DNA of 64,000 nt from Uranotaenia lowii. Lineage: Eukaryota; Arthropoda; Insecta; Diptera; Culicidae. Below the pieces are notes generated by a model. It ran no database searches and was not told the origin of the DNA. It saw nothing but the letters and a program-made list of their open reading frames with translations. Of the stretch, positions 1-12,678 are shown one piece after another; the first letter of the stretch is position 1, and each line of letters opens with the position of its first letter. Made by a program: the position numbers and the translations under genes. The stretch covers positions 238,408,503 to 238,472,502 of the forward strand of contig NC_073692.1 of assembly GCF_029784155.1 (NCBI RefSeq), in the 5' to 3' direction.

Positions 1-33
1 CTGATAAAAGTGCCACATCACACTTCCTTTCGC

Positions 34-273
34 CTACGGTTTGCTCCAGTAGAAGCTTTGTGACCTCCCGATTTTTTTTTCTTTTTTTAAATTTTCTTGT
101 CTATTGTAGGGTCGGCAGGGCCAGGTACTCTGTTCTCCAAACTTTCTCAACGTGGTTTGAACTGCTTCAACACTCACACCTTTTTCCTTAGCTAATTTTC
201 TGGTTAAAAAACCACTCACGGTGCACCATTCGTGCACAATCCGTTTTCTTTGCTCGGGGGTAAAGCCACGCAT
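34..273 (-). pseudogene. N-terminal helix-turn-helix relic of a mariner/Tc1-type transposase
   Basis: A short minus-strand reading frame starts at an ATG at 273 and encodes a basic helix-turn-helix segment: a GFTPEQRKRIVHEW stretch, then SGFLTRKLAKEKGVSVEAV and LRKFGE. This is the layout of the DNA-binding N-terminus of IS630-Tc1-mariner transposases, and it resembles the one in the mariner at 44697. No DDE/D catalytic part is visible before the stop at 34, and neighbouring bases show no inverted repeat. It is read as a truncated, dead copy. It could instead be a short domesticated HTH protein, but the oligo-lysine and homopolymer-rich surroundings make that unlikely. Confidence 0.5.
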
Positions 274-321
274 TTTCTTTTTCTTCTTCTTATATTTTCT
301 AGCCGATGCTTTTTTTAGCAC

Positions 322-1398
322 GACTCGGAACTGAAACTGAAACAGTACTGAGACTATATGACCAGCGTATCCTTTTATACTCCGTAGAGATATTTTGCAT
401 TCTTTTATTATCAGTAGAGTTTACAATTCTCGTTAATATTTAATTGAATGATTAATGGCATTTCGGTGAACTATGCATTCTAATAGGAAGAATATCAAAT
501 GAAATTTATAGACGGATAGATTAGATTAGGATGCATGGAAGGTGCTGACTACTATCAATAGAAACCTTTCAACCAAGAAACGCACGACACGCATCATTAT
601 TTCTTCTCTCTGCTTGGCTCTCTGTCCAAATCACCTCCCACCGTACCTACTCGGAGAGCAAACAAACACGTTTTGCTGGACGCGCTGCTTGAGGTTCTAG
701 AAATTCAGGAATGATTTTACGTATATAATTTTCATATTTTTGAGAAATCTCACAGCGTGAATTGTTGCACCTCACTAGAATGTAGATTAAATTCGCTTTC
801 CAATGAATATACTTTTTATTTGTACAAACAAAGTAAAAGCACTGAAAATCCGGGCACAACCTGACGATGGACCACAAAAACAGATGAAATTTCAATTTGT
901 AAAAAAATTGCGCAAAGTAGTGAACTTTGAAAAATTCTAGTAAATTCATTCTTTGTTGCATCGAAAATCTAAAGACAGCAAAATTTTAGAATTTTAATAG
1001 ATTTTGTAGTCATATTTTTTAACAAACTCTACCATCGCTCAAACAGTATTGACTAGCAATCGAATGAAAAGTAGGTTTTTCAGACCACTTTTTTGAACTT
1101 TTTGTGACTATTGTTCATATACCGGTAATTCGATAGCAACTTACTACGTTCTTCAGTGAGCGTTTTCGATTGATCTCAATTTTTAAATAAATTCAATATT
1201 TTGTACTGAAAAAGTAACATCATTTTTCCTTCTTCTGTGGAACCGAGCTTGCTTATGGTTTTCGTGCCAATTTATACATTTTTAAAGAAAATTTTCCGCT
1301 GAACAACTTTGTCGAAAACCATAGCTTCATATCTTATAAGGCAAATTATTATAGGCTGTTTGGGATCTGGAATCGTTTTTTTTTTGCGAGCCGATCAG
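322..1398. other. AT-rich stretch without recognised gene
   Basis: The only long frame, on the minus strand at 647-961, has no recognisable domain and looks like chance. If the exon proposed at 1399-1531 is real, this stretch would be its upstream intron. Confidence 0.4.
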
Positions 1399-1531
1399 CC
1401 CGGCCGGGCCAAAACAGAGCCAGCCGGAAGCAGACGTCGGAGGTGCTCCGGGTCATTGCCATGCACCCGTGGAGCAGTGCAGCCAGGAAGGGCTGCCAGA
1501 TTATGTGATACCTCAGGAAACCGAGCTGTGA
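1399..1531 (+). CDS. Possible terminal coding exon of an unrecognised gene
   Basis: A GC-rich island in very AT-rich DNA. After a long T run and the acceptor-like CGATCAG, an open frame (starting with the third base of a codon) runs to a TGA at 1529-1531. It gives about 43 residues rich in Pro, Gly and Cys, with a central APGHCHAPVEQCSQEGLPDY stretch and the last residues VIPQETEL. An AATAAA lies about 260 bases downstream at 1790. Base composition, acceptor, stop and polyadenylation signal together suggest the last exon of a plus-strand gene whose earlier exons lie outside the window. I do not recognise the protein, and no donor partner is visible. A fossil transposon end is the main alternative. 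Confidence 0.3.
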
Positions 1532-1805
1532 TACGAATGTATGTGCGTTTTGGATGTTGTCTTTGTAAATTAAGGTACGAAACGGGCCCGTGCCGTGAGT
1601 AATAATGTTAAGCAAGCTTAGGTTGTTAATATGTCGTAAGAGTAAATTGTGATTGTATCTAAGAAGTTCCGGGTTTTGAGTGTTTGTATTTTGGGTAAAA
1701 GTTAGCCGTGCAGCACACACTGAAAGTCGGTGGTGCTCAACCTGTTTCAACATGTTACATTCCAAACATTTCTTTTTTTTTAATTTCATAAATAAACTAG
1801 CAGAC

Positions 1806-4560
1806 CCGGTAAACTTCGTCTTACCGTGTTAAACTTGGCGTTCATTTTCCATTTTTTTTCTCGCTGATTAATTTAAAAAAAAGCATAAAATATTGAATTG
1901 TTAATCCTTTCGAAACATGTGCTAGTTTTTTTTTTACATTTCCTTCCTTTCCGTTTACTCGAAATGTCCCGCTTAATTCTATCGAAATAAAACCTTATAA
2001 TTTTAACTCAATTCTACGGTTCTTTATTTAAATCATCAAAAAATAACATTCAATAAATTTACATGCATCTTACATGAATACTTTTTATATACTTTGCCAA
2101 ATGATCAGGTATCAGGTTCTCGTTGCAAATTCAATTTTTTTCAGCACTCGACGTAATCGTCCAACTTGGCATGCCTCGTGCTTAGAAATTCCACTTTTTG
2201 TAACTTGTTCCATGAATAACTGCATGTTGATAATATGTGTGTTTCATTTATTGTATAACAATTGCTTTGTTCAAGTTCACATTAAGGTTTTAATAGAAAT
2301 GAAAAGTTTTTCATTTTTTTATGGAAATAGAATTTTGACAATCGGGACAATTTTTGGAGTATTTGGCTAATATTTTGCCTAAAGCAGCGCTTTCAGCTCC
2401 CAGTTAGTTTTGGATTGTATATTTTTTAGAGCTGAAGAAATTAAAAACATTAGAGGAAATTTTTTGTTAACCGTTTTCATAACCTCACTTTTTGTTATGA
2501 AAAAATGGTTTATTTATTTAAAACTTTCACTTATGCTTGCAAAAAATCAAAAAGATATCTCGTTCGGCCATTAAATACATCAATTCTATATAATCTATTT
2601 TAAAGGGGAGGCTCTTCATGAATTTTTTAATTTTCATAGATTTTTATGTTGTTTTAAAAATTTGAATGGCGCTTGATACATCATCAGTTTAGTACATTTG
2701 TGCATGTTCAAAAAATGCTTTCGATCTATTACTATCAAAAATATCTTTTTTTTTTCTTTTTTATATGAATCAAAACTAACCTTTTAAGCGTATTGGATTA
2801 CATAATTGTATGTAAATCTTCCCACTTTCCATTTTTCAAACGTCCGCAAAGAGTCATACCATTATTCCATATGCATCTTTACTAAAATTGCTGCTATTAC
2901 TAATACGAAATCATTATTTTTTAATTTTTAAAATCATTATATGGTTTTGATTCGATCGGCAAAATTTAAATCTGGGTCACATCTAGTCGTCATTCATTTA
3001 TGTGCTGTACAAATGAGCTAGAAATCAAGATGAAAAAAACACATCTAGGCTTCATATTGCCACCACGTGCATTAACAGTATGCCTGGTTGAGAAATACGC
3101 GCCCAAATGTTTTCACTAATCAGTATGCTATGCCTCTTCCACAAAGTTTGCTGGCGACGCCTCGACCATGGAGATGAAAAACAAACCGCCCGGCGCCTAA
3201 AGGAAAGAAAATTTCTCAAAAATGGATGTCATGACTTTAATTTCATTCAAATTACTACAAATTCAATTATTGTAGATGATTGATGCGACTTTTAGCTATT
3301 TTTATTCAATATAAACCGATTCGCATGCCTACAGAATATTCTAAAAATAATTTCATTTGAATCTTTAAGGTCATTTCGGAGGAGTAGTACTACAAACACC
3401 GTTACAAGAGAATTTTATATAATAGATTTTATTAGTTTTTGATTTTGATTACTGGAAGAACTTGAAATTAAATCAATAAGTAAACCTCCGATTTGAACCA
3501 CTGAACACTTTGGAAATAAAATATCTTTTTGAAGAAATTTTATTAAATTCATTTCGACACATAGTTTATAATATGTGTTTTGGTTAAATTTTCTGCTAAA
3601 AATTCATTGAATTTTTTTATTCTAATCGAGAATTCACGTTTAAATTGATGATTTTTTCTTCTTCTAAATTACTCCTTAAAAAATACATTTATGAAAGAAC
3701 ATTTTATGAAAGAACAAAAACAGTTTGAATTGTGTACTTGAGCTCGAGATTATCGTTTTTTCCGTACAAAATAAGTACAAAGCTGTCATATAGTGATTTT
3801 TTCTTGTCTCATCAAGAATTTTCGAAGCGTATATTGCACATCCGTGTACACCAGAAAACGAAACTGCCCATTCTCCTTTGAAATTTTGGGAAACGTAACT
3901 CTAAAGACATACAAATAAAAAAACTGAAAATGAAAAATTTTCATCACTGATCCGAATATTACAAACTTGGCCTTGTTGAATTACTTGAAGTGTCTAGTTT
4001 CAGTAAGTATTGAGATACATATAAAAATATCGAGGCATTTTTTACCACTACTTTATCCTCGTATTTCAACGTTTATTGTAAAAAATGGTTTGAAATGCTG
4101 GATTACCTTCGAGCTTTCAACTTTTGGACCGTGTTATTACTTTTGAATTTGCAACACTCCATAAATAAAAAAAAAATGTGCAAACGAAATAGTTTCGACG
4201 CCAAAAAATCTTATCGATTTTTATCGACACCAGCCTTAAGTGCATAGTCTTTGGCATATTATCTCTTTAATTTGTCCTCATACAAAGGTAAAAGATACAT
4301 ACAATAATCTAATGGTATATAATTAACTGTTTTTTTTGGCAAAATCATATTGTCATATTTTGTACCATGTTTTTAAATATGTAACACAAAAAAGTTGAGA
4401 AAATTTGTCATTCGAGAGAGAGCGTGTGGTGAAAGTGACTGTTACCTCGCTGAACTACCGTGCATTTTGTTGTTGCATTGTTTTGTCGCTCGCAGTTTTT
4501 TTTCACAAGAAATAATGCAACGCATATTTTCGAAATTTCCCAGGATGATTTTCTGAAATA
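1806..4560. other. AT-rich intergenic DNA
   Basis: Long A/T homopolymers and no frame with a recognisable domain on either strand. No transposon ends were found before the foldback element at 4561. Confidence 0.45.
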
Positions 4561-5055
4561 CAGACCCCGTTCGTTTTTGGCAACACCCCCTATAAATTTT
4601 ATGTTGCCAAAATCGAACGGTTTTTTTTTGTCACTTTTTTATTTTTATTTTCATTTCAAATAAGTTAAAACTAATGTAAAACCTTATATTATCATAATTT
4701 TTTTTCAAATTGGCTCAATTATATTAGTTTCAATCAGTAAAACATGGAAAAAATTTTACAGTTTAAAACTATTTTAAATAAGCCGAATTGAAAAATTTCA
4801 TGCTAATATTACGTTTTACATTAATTTTGATAAATTTGAAATGTACAAAAAAGCGAGTTTGGCTCCTTGAAACTTAATTGTATGAGCCGTTTCAAATAAA
4901 GAATCATAAAAAAAAAAAAAAAAAAAATTTGAAATGAGAATGAAATAAAAAAAAATGACAAAAAAAAAACCGTATTTTTTGGATGTTGCCAAAATCGAAC
5001 GGTTTTCTCTCGGATGTTGCCAAAATCGAATGTTGCCAAAATCGAACGGGGTCTG
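4561..5055. mobile_element. Foldback MITE with CAGACCCCGTTCG ends
   Basis: The 495 bp unit starts CAGACCCCGTTCG followed by TTTTTGGCAAC. It ends with the inverted counterpart GTTGCCAAAATCGAACGG then GGTCTG. TA stands on both sides (4559-4560 and 5056-5057), the duplication expected of Tc1/mariner-type insertion. The arms are long: the T-run and TTGTCA near 4620-4640 mirrors TGACAAAAAAAAACCG near 4956-4972, so the whole unit can fold. The GTTGCCAAAATCGAACGG end occurs three times at the right side (near 4985, 5015 and 5031), a local end repetition. It has no coding capacity. Related right ends occur near 6608-6631 and 18479-18500. Confidence 0.7.
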
Positions 5056-5244
5056 TATGCAAGTTTTATCCTTTGGAGTAGAAGCTACGCGAGGTACAAT
5101 ATTGTGTGCCCATTTTTCTGAGGCTTGGCCCCAGCGTAACTAAAACATAAGTCATTCAGGTCATTGAGTGTTAAGCTGTGAAAATTACATATTTAACAAA
5201 AAGAACAAACATGAAAAATCAAGCAAAAAAGTGTTAAATAAGAC

Positions 5245-6470
5245 ATCAACAGATTCGTGGGAAGTCATCAGGCCGGCTTTATGGAGGGAGGTCAACGACG
5301 GACCAGATATTCACATTACGGCAAATCCTCCAAAAATGCCGGGAACACCAAGTCCCTACGCACCATCTATTCATCGACTTCAAAGCCGCATACGACACGA
5401 TCGACCGTAACGAGCTATGGAAAATCATGGACGAGAACGGCTTTTCCGGGAAGCTGATCAGACTGATCAAGGCGACGATGGATGGAACGCAGTGCTGTGT
5501 GCGGATTTCGGGTGAATTGTCGAGTTCATTCGAATCGCGCAGGGGGCTTCGACAAGGTGATGGTCTATCCTGCATGATGTTCAACGTGGCGCTAGAAGGT
5601 GTTATTCGACGAGCGGTGGGCGAAATGCGGGGCACGATTTTCAACAGATCCAGTCAACTTATCTGCTTTGCCGATGACATTGATATAGTCGGCAGATCAT
5701 CTGCGGCGGTGGAGGAGATCTACCGCAAACTGAAACGCGAAGCAGGAAGGATTGGGTTGATGATTAATACGTCCAAGACGAAGAACATGCTGGCCTGCGG
5801 ATCCGAGACCGACCGAACCCGCTTGTCCAGTAATAACAAGGTCACGATCGACGGCGACGAGCTGGAGACGGCAGACAATGACACCAGCCGTGAGATCCGG
5901 AGGCGAATTATCAGCGGAAGTCGTGCCTACTATGGACTCCACAAGCAACTGCGGTCGAGAAGACTTAGCCCTCGCACGAAGTGTAACCTGTATATGACGC
6001 TCATTAGACCGGTTGTTCTCTACGGGCACGAGACATGGATATTGTTCGAGGAGGACCTGCGTACACTCGGAGTATTCGAGCGACGAGTGTTAAGAATCAT
6101 CTTTGGCGGCGTACAGGAGAACGGAGTGTGGAGGCGAAGGATGAACCACGAGCTCGCGCGACTCTTCGGCGAACCCAGTATCCAGAAGGTGGTGAAGGCT
6201 GGCCGGATACGCTGGGCAGGACATGTTGCGAGAATGCCGGATGACTGTCCTGCAAAACAGGTGTTCGCTACGAATCCGGTAGGAACAAGACGAGCGGGGG
6301 CACAACGAGCGAGGTGGTTAGACCAAGTGGAGCGTGATCTGGCGAACGTGTGGTGCCCGAGAAATTGGAGAACGGTTGCTATGAACCGAGTGAATTTTAG
6401 GAATTATGTTCGTCAAGTTATGTCGTGAGACGGAATACTATGTAAATAAAAATAAAATAATCAACATGAT
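5245..6470 (+). mobile_element. 5'-truncated RTE-clade non-LTR retrotransposon with in-frame deletion
   Basis: The reverse transcriptase is open from about 5291 (after one frameshift near 5290) to the TGA at 6426-6428. Motifs in order: FIDFKAAYDTIDR (RT motif A, near 5385), GLRQGDGLSCMMFNVALEG (motif B, near 5550), ICFADDIDIVG (motif C, near 5662), then the C-terminal RIRWAGHVARM and RRAGAQRARWLDQVERDLA. The GLRQGDGLS and WAGHVARM signatures point to the RTE clade, known in mosquitoes as JAM1-type elements. The endonuclease and the start of RT are missing, as expected of 5' truncation. Between DGDELE and TADNDTSREIRRRI about a dozen residues usual in the family (the VYLGSLV block) are gone without breaking the frame. 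The tail is rich in TAAATAAAA. Confidence 0.8.
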
Positions 6471-6607
6471 GAAACATTATAAAAAAATATTTTAAATTGT
6501 TAAATAAGCTTGACAAAAAAATTTGTACATGTTGTACTATAATTTTCAAGCAACAAATAAAAAAAAAGTTGGAAATTCCCGTTTGATTTAAGTCGTGTTC
6601 AGGTGTG

Positions 6608-6631
6608 TTGCCAAAATTGAAAGGGGTCTGT
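6608..6631. repeat. Solo end of the GTTGCCAAAAT...GGGGTCTG MITE family
   Basis: The sequence TGTTGCCAAAATTGAAAG, followed by GGGTCTG and TA, matches the right terminal repeat of the MITE at 4561-5055 with two changes. No separate left end was found between it and the RTE copy. It is either a truncated second MITE or the remnant of a larger unit that contained the RTE insertion. Confidence 0.5.
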
Positions 6632-9395
6632 ATTTTATAAGAGGCCCTACAAAAAAGCCTACGGGATACAAGTGCATAAAAGCTTCTTTTTAGATAACAA
6701 TCATCTTTGAAGTAGCGGTTTTCGGAGGATAAAATTAAATTGCTTTATTTATAGCATATCGAAAACTTTTATGAGCAATCCAATGAGGTATTTGTTAAAA
6801 GCTTTCTAGAGGTTTTGAGAATCATAAGGTTTGATAAGGTTTCATTTCATACAGTAGAACTCGTGTGTCCTTACCTTTCAAGTTAAATTTGGTTATCCAG
6901 GTTCAGCTCAAACTTGAGTTACTCCGTAGATCCGTGTAATCCGTTTTCTTCAGCAGTTATGGTTTATAATTTTTTCCTTAAAGAATCACACTGCAAATCC
7001 ACAGTAGATATATTTTTTTGGTAATCGAATCAATCCACCTGCGAATTTATTTCTGTTTAAACTTCTCACTTTGATTTTTTTTTCTGCTTAGAATCAAGCC
7101 CGCAATGTAAGATACACACTTAACCCCGAAGATAAATAGAACTTAACACAATCATCGTTTTTTTTGGTTTACACAAGAATGATTTTCTTCACTTGGCACC
7201 CTGCCCGCCAAATGTGTGATGGTACAATCACGTACAATTATGACTGCTTTCAAATTAGGATACTGACAATCAAACTGAGAACAGACATCAGACAAGACAA
7301 AGCTGATTACGAAGCCCGAACTAGTTTCTTATCAAACAACGTAGATAGGTACCTAAATGGCCAAGACACATTCAAAAGTTCGTTCACTTATTACATTTAC
7401 CGGCAAATTAACGTATTGAGAATAAACCGCGATCCACTTTACGAGAACATAAACAGTAATAGTAAAAAGCTCCTTGTATTGGGCTTACGACGTTGATTCT
7501 TTTGCCGATCGGTCAATCCACTGTGCATGTGTTCCGAAAAGAGAAATCCCTTCAGATGTTTTACTCCGGTCGTCGGATGCTTCTTTCTGTAGGCCACAAA
7601 CCGGTACCACAAACGTTGGCAATGATGGTGTTGGCGATGATGACGATGATGGTGCTATAGCCTTCGTCCGGTTTCGTCGTTGTTGTGGACATTCCTGGAC
7701 ATATGTTAGCCAGCGTTTCTTCTGTTGCTTGCTGGAATCAACAACTGATGATGGTGAGCAGTGAGCAGAGAAGATTATGCTCGGCTCAACTTTGCAAAAT
7801 CTCAGAAGAGCTGGAACAGCGGATTTCTACACTCTTCTTTCACTGTTTCGCTTTGTGATCCACATTTTGAATTAAGGTTTATAAGCTCGATAATGTGTCT
7901 CAAGATAAAGTTGGATAGCTTTGAGCTTCTGAACAAAAAGTTGGTGTAAACTTTTTCAAATGATTCTATCTTTTTATTCAAAACTTTTCACTAAACAAAA
8001 CGAAGACAAATTTGATCTTTCTCGCCTTTCTGACACTGGCTTACCATAGAACAATCACTGTTAGGTGAATTGGTTTCTCGAGAATCCCCAAACTGTCACT
8101 TTTGTTATTGTTGTTGATTTGTCCAAAATAATTTCGAACGAAAGCACGAGGCACGCTGAAATTCAATCAAACTTTTACAGAAAACTAACTTTATACGGGA
8201 AACGAGATGCAATGACCTAACTTCCGGTACACCATGCGGCCAAATCCGGGAACATTCGACAAAGAAAAAACCTGCCGAAAATTTTCAGAACAAAAAATTC
8301 TACCGGGCCGGAAAAACCCACACGCCGCGACCGATTCCAACCGAAGCACAAACACAACTGACTGCTCAGCAGCTGAGAAATCTAATAAGAACCGTAGAGA
8401 GAGCGCGAGAGCAGAGAGTGTGAATTCAACATAAATAAATATGCTGCATTGGTAGAGAGCATAAAATCTATTCACCTAGAAGAGTTTGTGGCGTTTCGCA
8501 GGGAATTAAATTAAAGATTGTCACATTTACAAAAACATCACTGCATGATACAAAAATGAACATTGGTTTAACGCAAAGAGTAGTTCTGGTTGAACCACGA
8601 TTGGTAACGAAACTTGAATTCGGTTAACTTAAAATGATTCTGGAATTTGGGAGTACAATTTAAGAGATAAGTATGGAGTCTTTTTATTTTTGTTTATTTG
8701 AGACACTTTACCGTCTCTGCGGCATTCGTGTCTTGATTATTTGATTTTTACAGAGTTAAGTAGATATTACATTCTTTAAGGCATTCTAAAAGTGAATGTT
8801 CTTGTGATTCTTCGTTTCTTAGAATTTCGTAGACTGTTCCCGGAGTCTGTTCAATGAAGTTTGGTCGAAATTGATTGGCAGTTGATCACCTGTCTTTTTC
8901 AAATAGACTTCGATCTTTGAACAACTACCAGTTGACAGAAATCAGTAGAAACCAATTTCCATACCTACTTTAAACGAAGCTATGCTTTATCTATCGATTA
9001 GATAAAAAGTCTGTCGCGACGTGCTTTTCGCATCACTTTTTCCGAACTCCAGTGATAAAATTACTGTTCAAAAACATTGAGACACAAATCAGACGAAGAA
9101 AAATCATATTATATTTTTAAATCATATTAGTAAAGATTCAAACAAATTCGCAACAAAATATGAGAATTGGAAATTTTTAAAATTTGGATGCAAAATATTC
9201 ATGTTGTGAAATTGGACAACAAGAAGAAAATGTATATTTAAAAACATTTGAGGTAGGCTCGGTGGTAAAGTACCTATATTGTCTCCTGAGCTGATGTTCG
9301 TTAGTTCGATCACAAGAATAAACATAGTTAAATAGAGTTTTCAATACCTGTCCGTCAATTGCATTATTAATGAAAGTTAACGATAATGACATTAA
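6632..9395. other. Intergenic DNA with one unassigned open frame
   Basis: No gene recognised. The minus strand is open from about 7826 to a TAA at 7485-7487 with reasonable composition (see findings), but it has no start codon and no known domain. An imperfect foldback sequence lies at about 8841-8960. A tRNA-like stretch with GGTGGTAAAGTACC and AGTTCGATCAC lies near 9250-9315. The 8230-8440 segment is GC-richer and GA-repeat-rich, and no promoter motif can be assigned there. Confidence 0.4.
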
Positions 9396-9555
9396 CGGCG
9401 CGTTCGTAAACTGATTTTTTGGGTGATGCATCGATTTGTTTGGTAAATGTCAAATCACCTTCAAATGGTTTTGCATACAGAATGTTTAATTTACGAACGC
9501 CAGCATTGATAAAAAGAATCACTTCGATAAAAAAAATCAATTTACGAACACGCCG
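9396..9555. mobile_element. Short MITE with TAA target duplication
   Basis: A 160 bp unit with terminal inverted repeats CGGCGCGTTCGTAAACTGAT at the left and ATCAATTTACGAACACGCCG at the right (two mismatches). It is flanked by TAA at 9393-9395 and 9556-9558. A three-base TWA duplication is the hallmark of PIF/Harbinger-type transposition. There is no coding capacity. Confidence 0.7.
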
Positions 9556-11640
9556 TAAGATGTTGAAACAAAAAAAGAAGAATAGAACAGAGCTAGCTTG
9601 GCTGCTATAAGGGCATCCGCAGCAATCGCGAGCAAAGTGAAAATGCTCACGAGTTTAATCACTTCCATACCGCACCGGGGGTTAGTATGAAGGTGAGCAA
9701 AATAGGGCCGTTGCCGTCGGGACCGACAAAATCACCAAATTTGCTCACTAGAAAGGGGCGAGATCAAACATGCACTGAAAAAATTCTATCGTTTTAAGCA
9801 GAATTAAACAAACGAACGGAAAGCGGAAACTTTTTTTATTGCGCAAAAACTAATTCCATGAAATATTTTCGAAAAGCCCTTCAAGTCCGACGATTGCTTT
9901 CTGAAAATTTTGATTGTGCATTCCGTGTAGTAAACATTTTACTGACTCCCACAACCTTGAGTGAAGCTTCGAGGATTTTTCTCGGAATAATAATAATCGA
10001 GACCAATGCGCTGTGCAGGATTTTTGTATCCAACCGTATGGGTGGCATTCCATTACTGTCCCTACCTATTCGGCTTTCGAAACGAGGTCTCTCAATAAGT
10101 TTGCAACTAATGGGACCCAGTTTTTCGGAGAAGCAACTATTTCAGTCTGCACGTTGGATAGAAAAAGAAGTTGAAGTTTTAAGCTGAACTATAAACAAAC
10201 GACGTCGCAGCGTGTGGATGTTTGTTGATATCCATTTTAAGAAAAGACCCGAATGACCCGGGTGGTTATAAAGGTCTCTAATAAATTATAATAATAATAA
10301 TTTTAGGAAAAAATGTGTATGAGATTAAAATTGTGGATGGATTTTTTTTTGGATAACCAGTTGAATTCGCAATTTCGTTATATTTTTTCGGGTTTATCCA
10401 GGAATTGAACGAGAAAGTGCAATTGCTGGTTCTGATGGTGAGTTATATTTATTTTGTATTTTATATTGTTTAGGACTTTTTTCTACCTATGAATTTTGAT
10501 AACATTTTTTCCTTTCTCACTCAATTTCAGATAAACAAACTCGAAGCATCGTATTTTATGACCAAAAAAGATCATGTAACTAAGAAGAGCCGTTTGGTGG
10601 ACGACTCCGAAAATTTACTCGGTCCGTATTAATTTAAGATTAAGATTTTCTTCAAAAGTTTTCTCAGTGCAATGCTAAATTTAAAAATAATTATGCTACC
10701 ACCCGGTGCGCGAAAGAGTGTGTATCCCAAAACCGGTCCGCTGAAATGAGCAAAACCGGGCCGCGTATACTCACTTATTGGTGCGTTTGCTCTAAGTGCT
10801 ATACGAATGACTCACCGACTCGGTTTAAGACTTTCTCTTGAGTATGATTATTGTTCATTGAATCGATCCAGTAATTTCGAAACACTACTCGAAACTTGAA
10901 TAATTCATTAACTTGATAAATTAATAATTATAATTATTATTAATTAGAAAAAAAAATCGAACAACGTTATTGCATCGGTCTAACATATCGTTTGGTTTTT
11001 TTTTGTTCATTTTCAAGTGCCCCTCGTCTATGTGAAATATTTCATATTTGACATTTATGTGACATTTTTCTTATACGCGAACGCTTGCTGTCCAATTGGA
11101 AAACGCTTGCTATAATCGCCCATTTTCTCCTTTTCTCCATCACGCGAGAAGCCCAGTCATCATCATTAAATCCAGTCCTACACTCTTCGGAAGAAGAAAC
11201 TAAAATTGGCTTAATTTGTAGAGTCAGCGGAATTGCTATTTTTTAAAGAGATTTATGCCTCAATTTGTGAATTTATTGTTGGTAAATTACTTATATGCGA
11301 AGACAAAAATCTTGTGCAAAATAAATTATTTTATTGGCAATAAGTAATGGAATGATTGACCAAAAAAAAATGTTTCCTCGAACTAGAATGTTAAGTTTTT
11401 AATGCACGACTGAGTGATTGTAATTAAGCATATATGAGAAACTCCACTGCTCGCTCAGCTCAGTGGAAGCTTCTCTCTTTGACCAAGTGGCTGATTGCTT
11501 CTGTGTCAAAAATTTTTCTCGTCATCCTGAGGAGGTTGTGAAAAACCAGTGGCCCCAAAATTTACTGCATTCGTGGAACAACGACGGTAAATTATTCGCA
11601 AAACTCGGAATAACTCGGAACCGTTCATTCCTTAGACCGA
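9556..11640. other. Upstream region of Gdi
   Basis: No open frame with a recognisable product. Two CCGG-rich patches (9670-9725 and 10700-10765) share short pieces of sequence, including GAGCAAAA next to CCGGGCCG or AGGGCCG, and look like relics of one repeat. The Gdi promoter and 5' untranslated region probably lie between about 11100 and 11805. The sequence becomes GC-richer from about 11640 towards the start codon. No TATA box could be assigned with confidence. Confidence 0.35.
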
Positions 11641-11805
11641 TTGGAATCGATCGAAGTCGGTGCGTGTGCAGTTTCGGTTGAGTGACCTTTCTCGCCACAG
11701 GAAAAGCGAAGAAAAAGCTATCGCAAAGAGCGCTTCCGGTGATTCTGTGCTGAGGTGTTGACTTGAGGAGCTAGGAACAAAACCAGATCGAAAAAGCTCA
11801 CTACC

Positions 11806-12199
11806 ATGGATGAGGAATACGACGCCATTGTCCTCGGTACCGGACTGAAGGAGTGCATCCTGAGTGGAATGTTGTCCGTGTCCGGCAAAAAAGTGCTGCA
11901 CATTGACCGAAACAAGTACTACGGTGGTGAATCTGCATCGATTACGCCATTGGAAGACCTGTTCGCCCGATTCGGGGTGAAGCTTCCGGAGAATAAGTAC
12001 GGTCGTGGCCGTGACTGGAATGTGGACTTGATTCCCAAGTTCTTGATGGCCAATGGGTTGCTTGTGAAGCTGCTAATCCACACGGGCGTGACCCGTTATC
12101 TGGAATTCAAGTCCGTCGAGGGAAGTTACGTCTACAAGGGAGGCAAAATTTCCAAGGTTCCGGTCGACCAGAAGGAAGCCTTGGCCTCGGATTTGATGG
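11806..12199 (+). CDS. Gdi: Rab GDP dissociation inhibitor, coding exon 1
   Basis: GDI extracts GDP-bound, geranylgeranylated Rab GTPases from membranes and returns them to donor compartments. This exon starts at an ATG in the context CTACCATGG and encodes residues 1-131 plus the first base of codon 132. It opens with [20 protein letters not shown], the N-terminal FAD-fold-like beta strand of the GDI/REP superfamily, followed by [18 protein letters not shown] (sequence-conserved region 1) and [15 protein letters not shown]. It ends at a GTAAGT donor (12200) after the codons for ASDLM. With exons 2 and 3 the product is 443 residues, the normal length. No lesion was seen. Confidence 0.97.
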
Positions 12200-12678
12200 G
12201 TAAGTTCCTGCGATAGCCAGCATGTGTCTGGAACATTCGATAAATTAATTTTCGATCATTCTGTGGGACGGCGAGAAAAATTTTCTTCATTGTTGTAATC
12301 ATTTTTGTCGAGTACGTGTGTCATTATTGTCATTATTATTCCTCCCCAGCTTCTGTTGGCAGTCATTGATTTTTTTTACTGTGTGTGGTATCATCATTGA
12401 TGATTTTCGCTGCTGGAGGGAGAGACAAAACACCAAAGATGATAAACGGACAAAGACAGGAAACAGGGTTGCCAATTTGGTTTGAGCAATTGCGGATAAA
12501 TCTTTCAACTTGTTTGATTCTGAAATTTAAACACACTGGATATAATATCCGATTAGAGGGTTAGGGATGAATGACAGCTTGCTGTTCAATTCCCGGGGCA
12601 AAAAGAATATCCATAAGAAATGCCCGTGTGATCTGTCAAAATTTGGGTGAAATTTGAGTTGCATCCCACTTGCACTAA

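Noticed and set aside
647..961. Minus-strand open frame of about 100 codons
   Set aside because: AT-rich chance frame, without domain or supporting signals.
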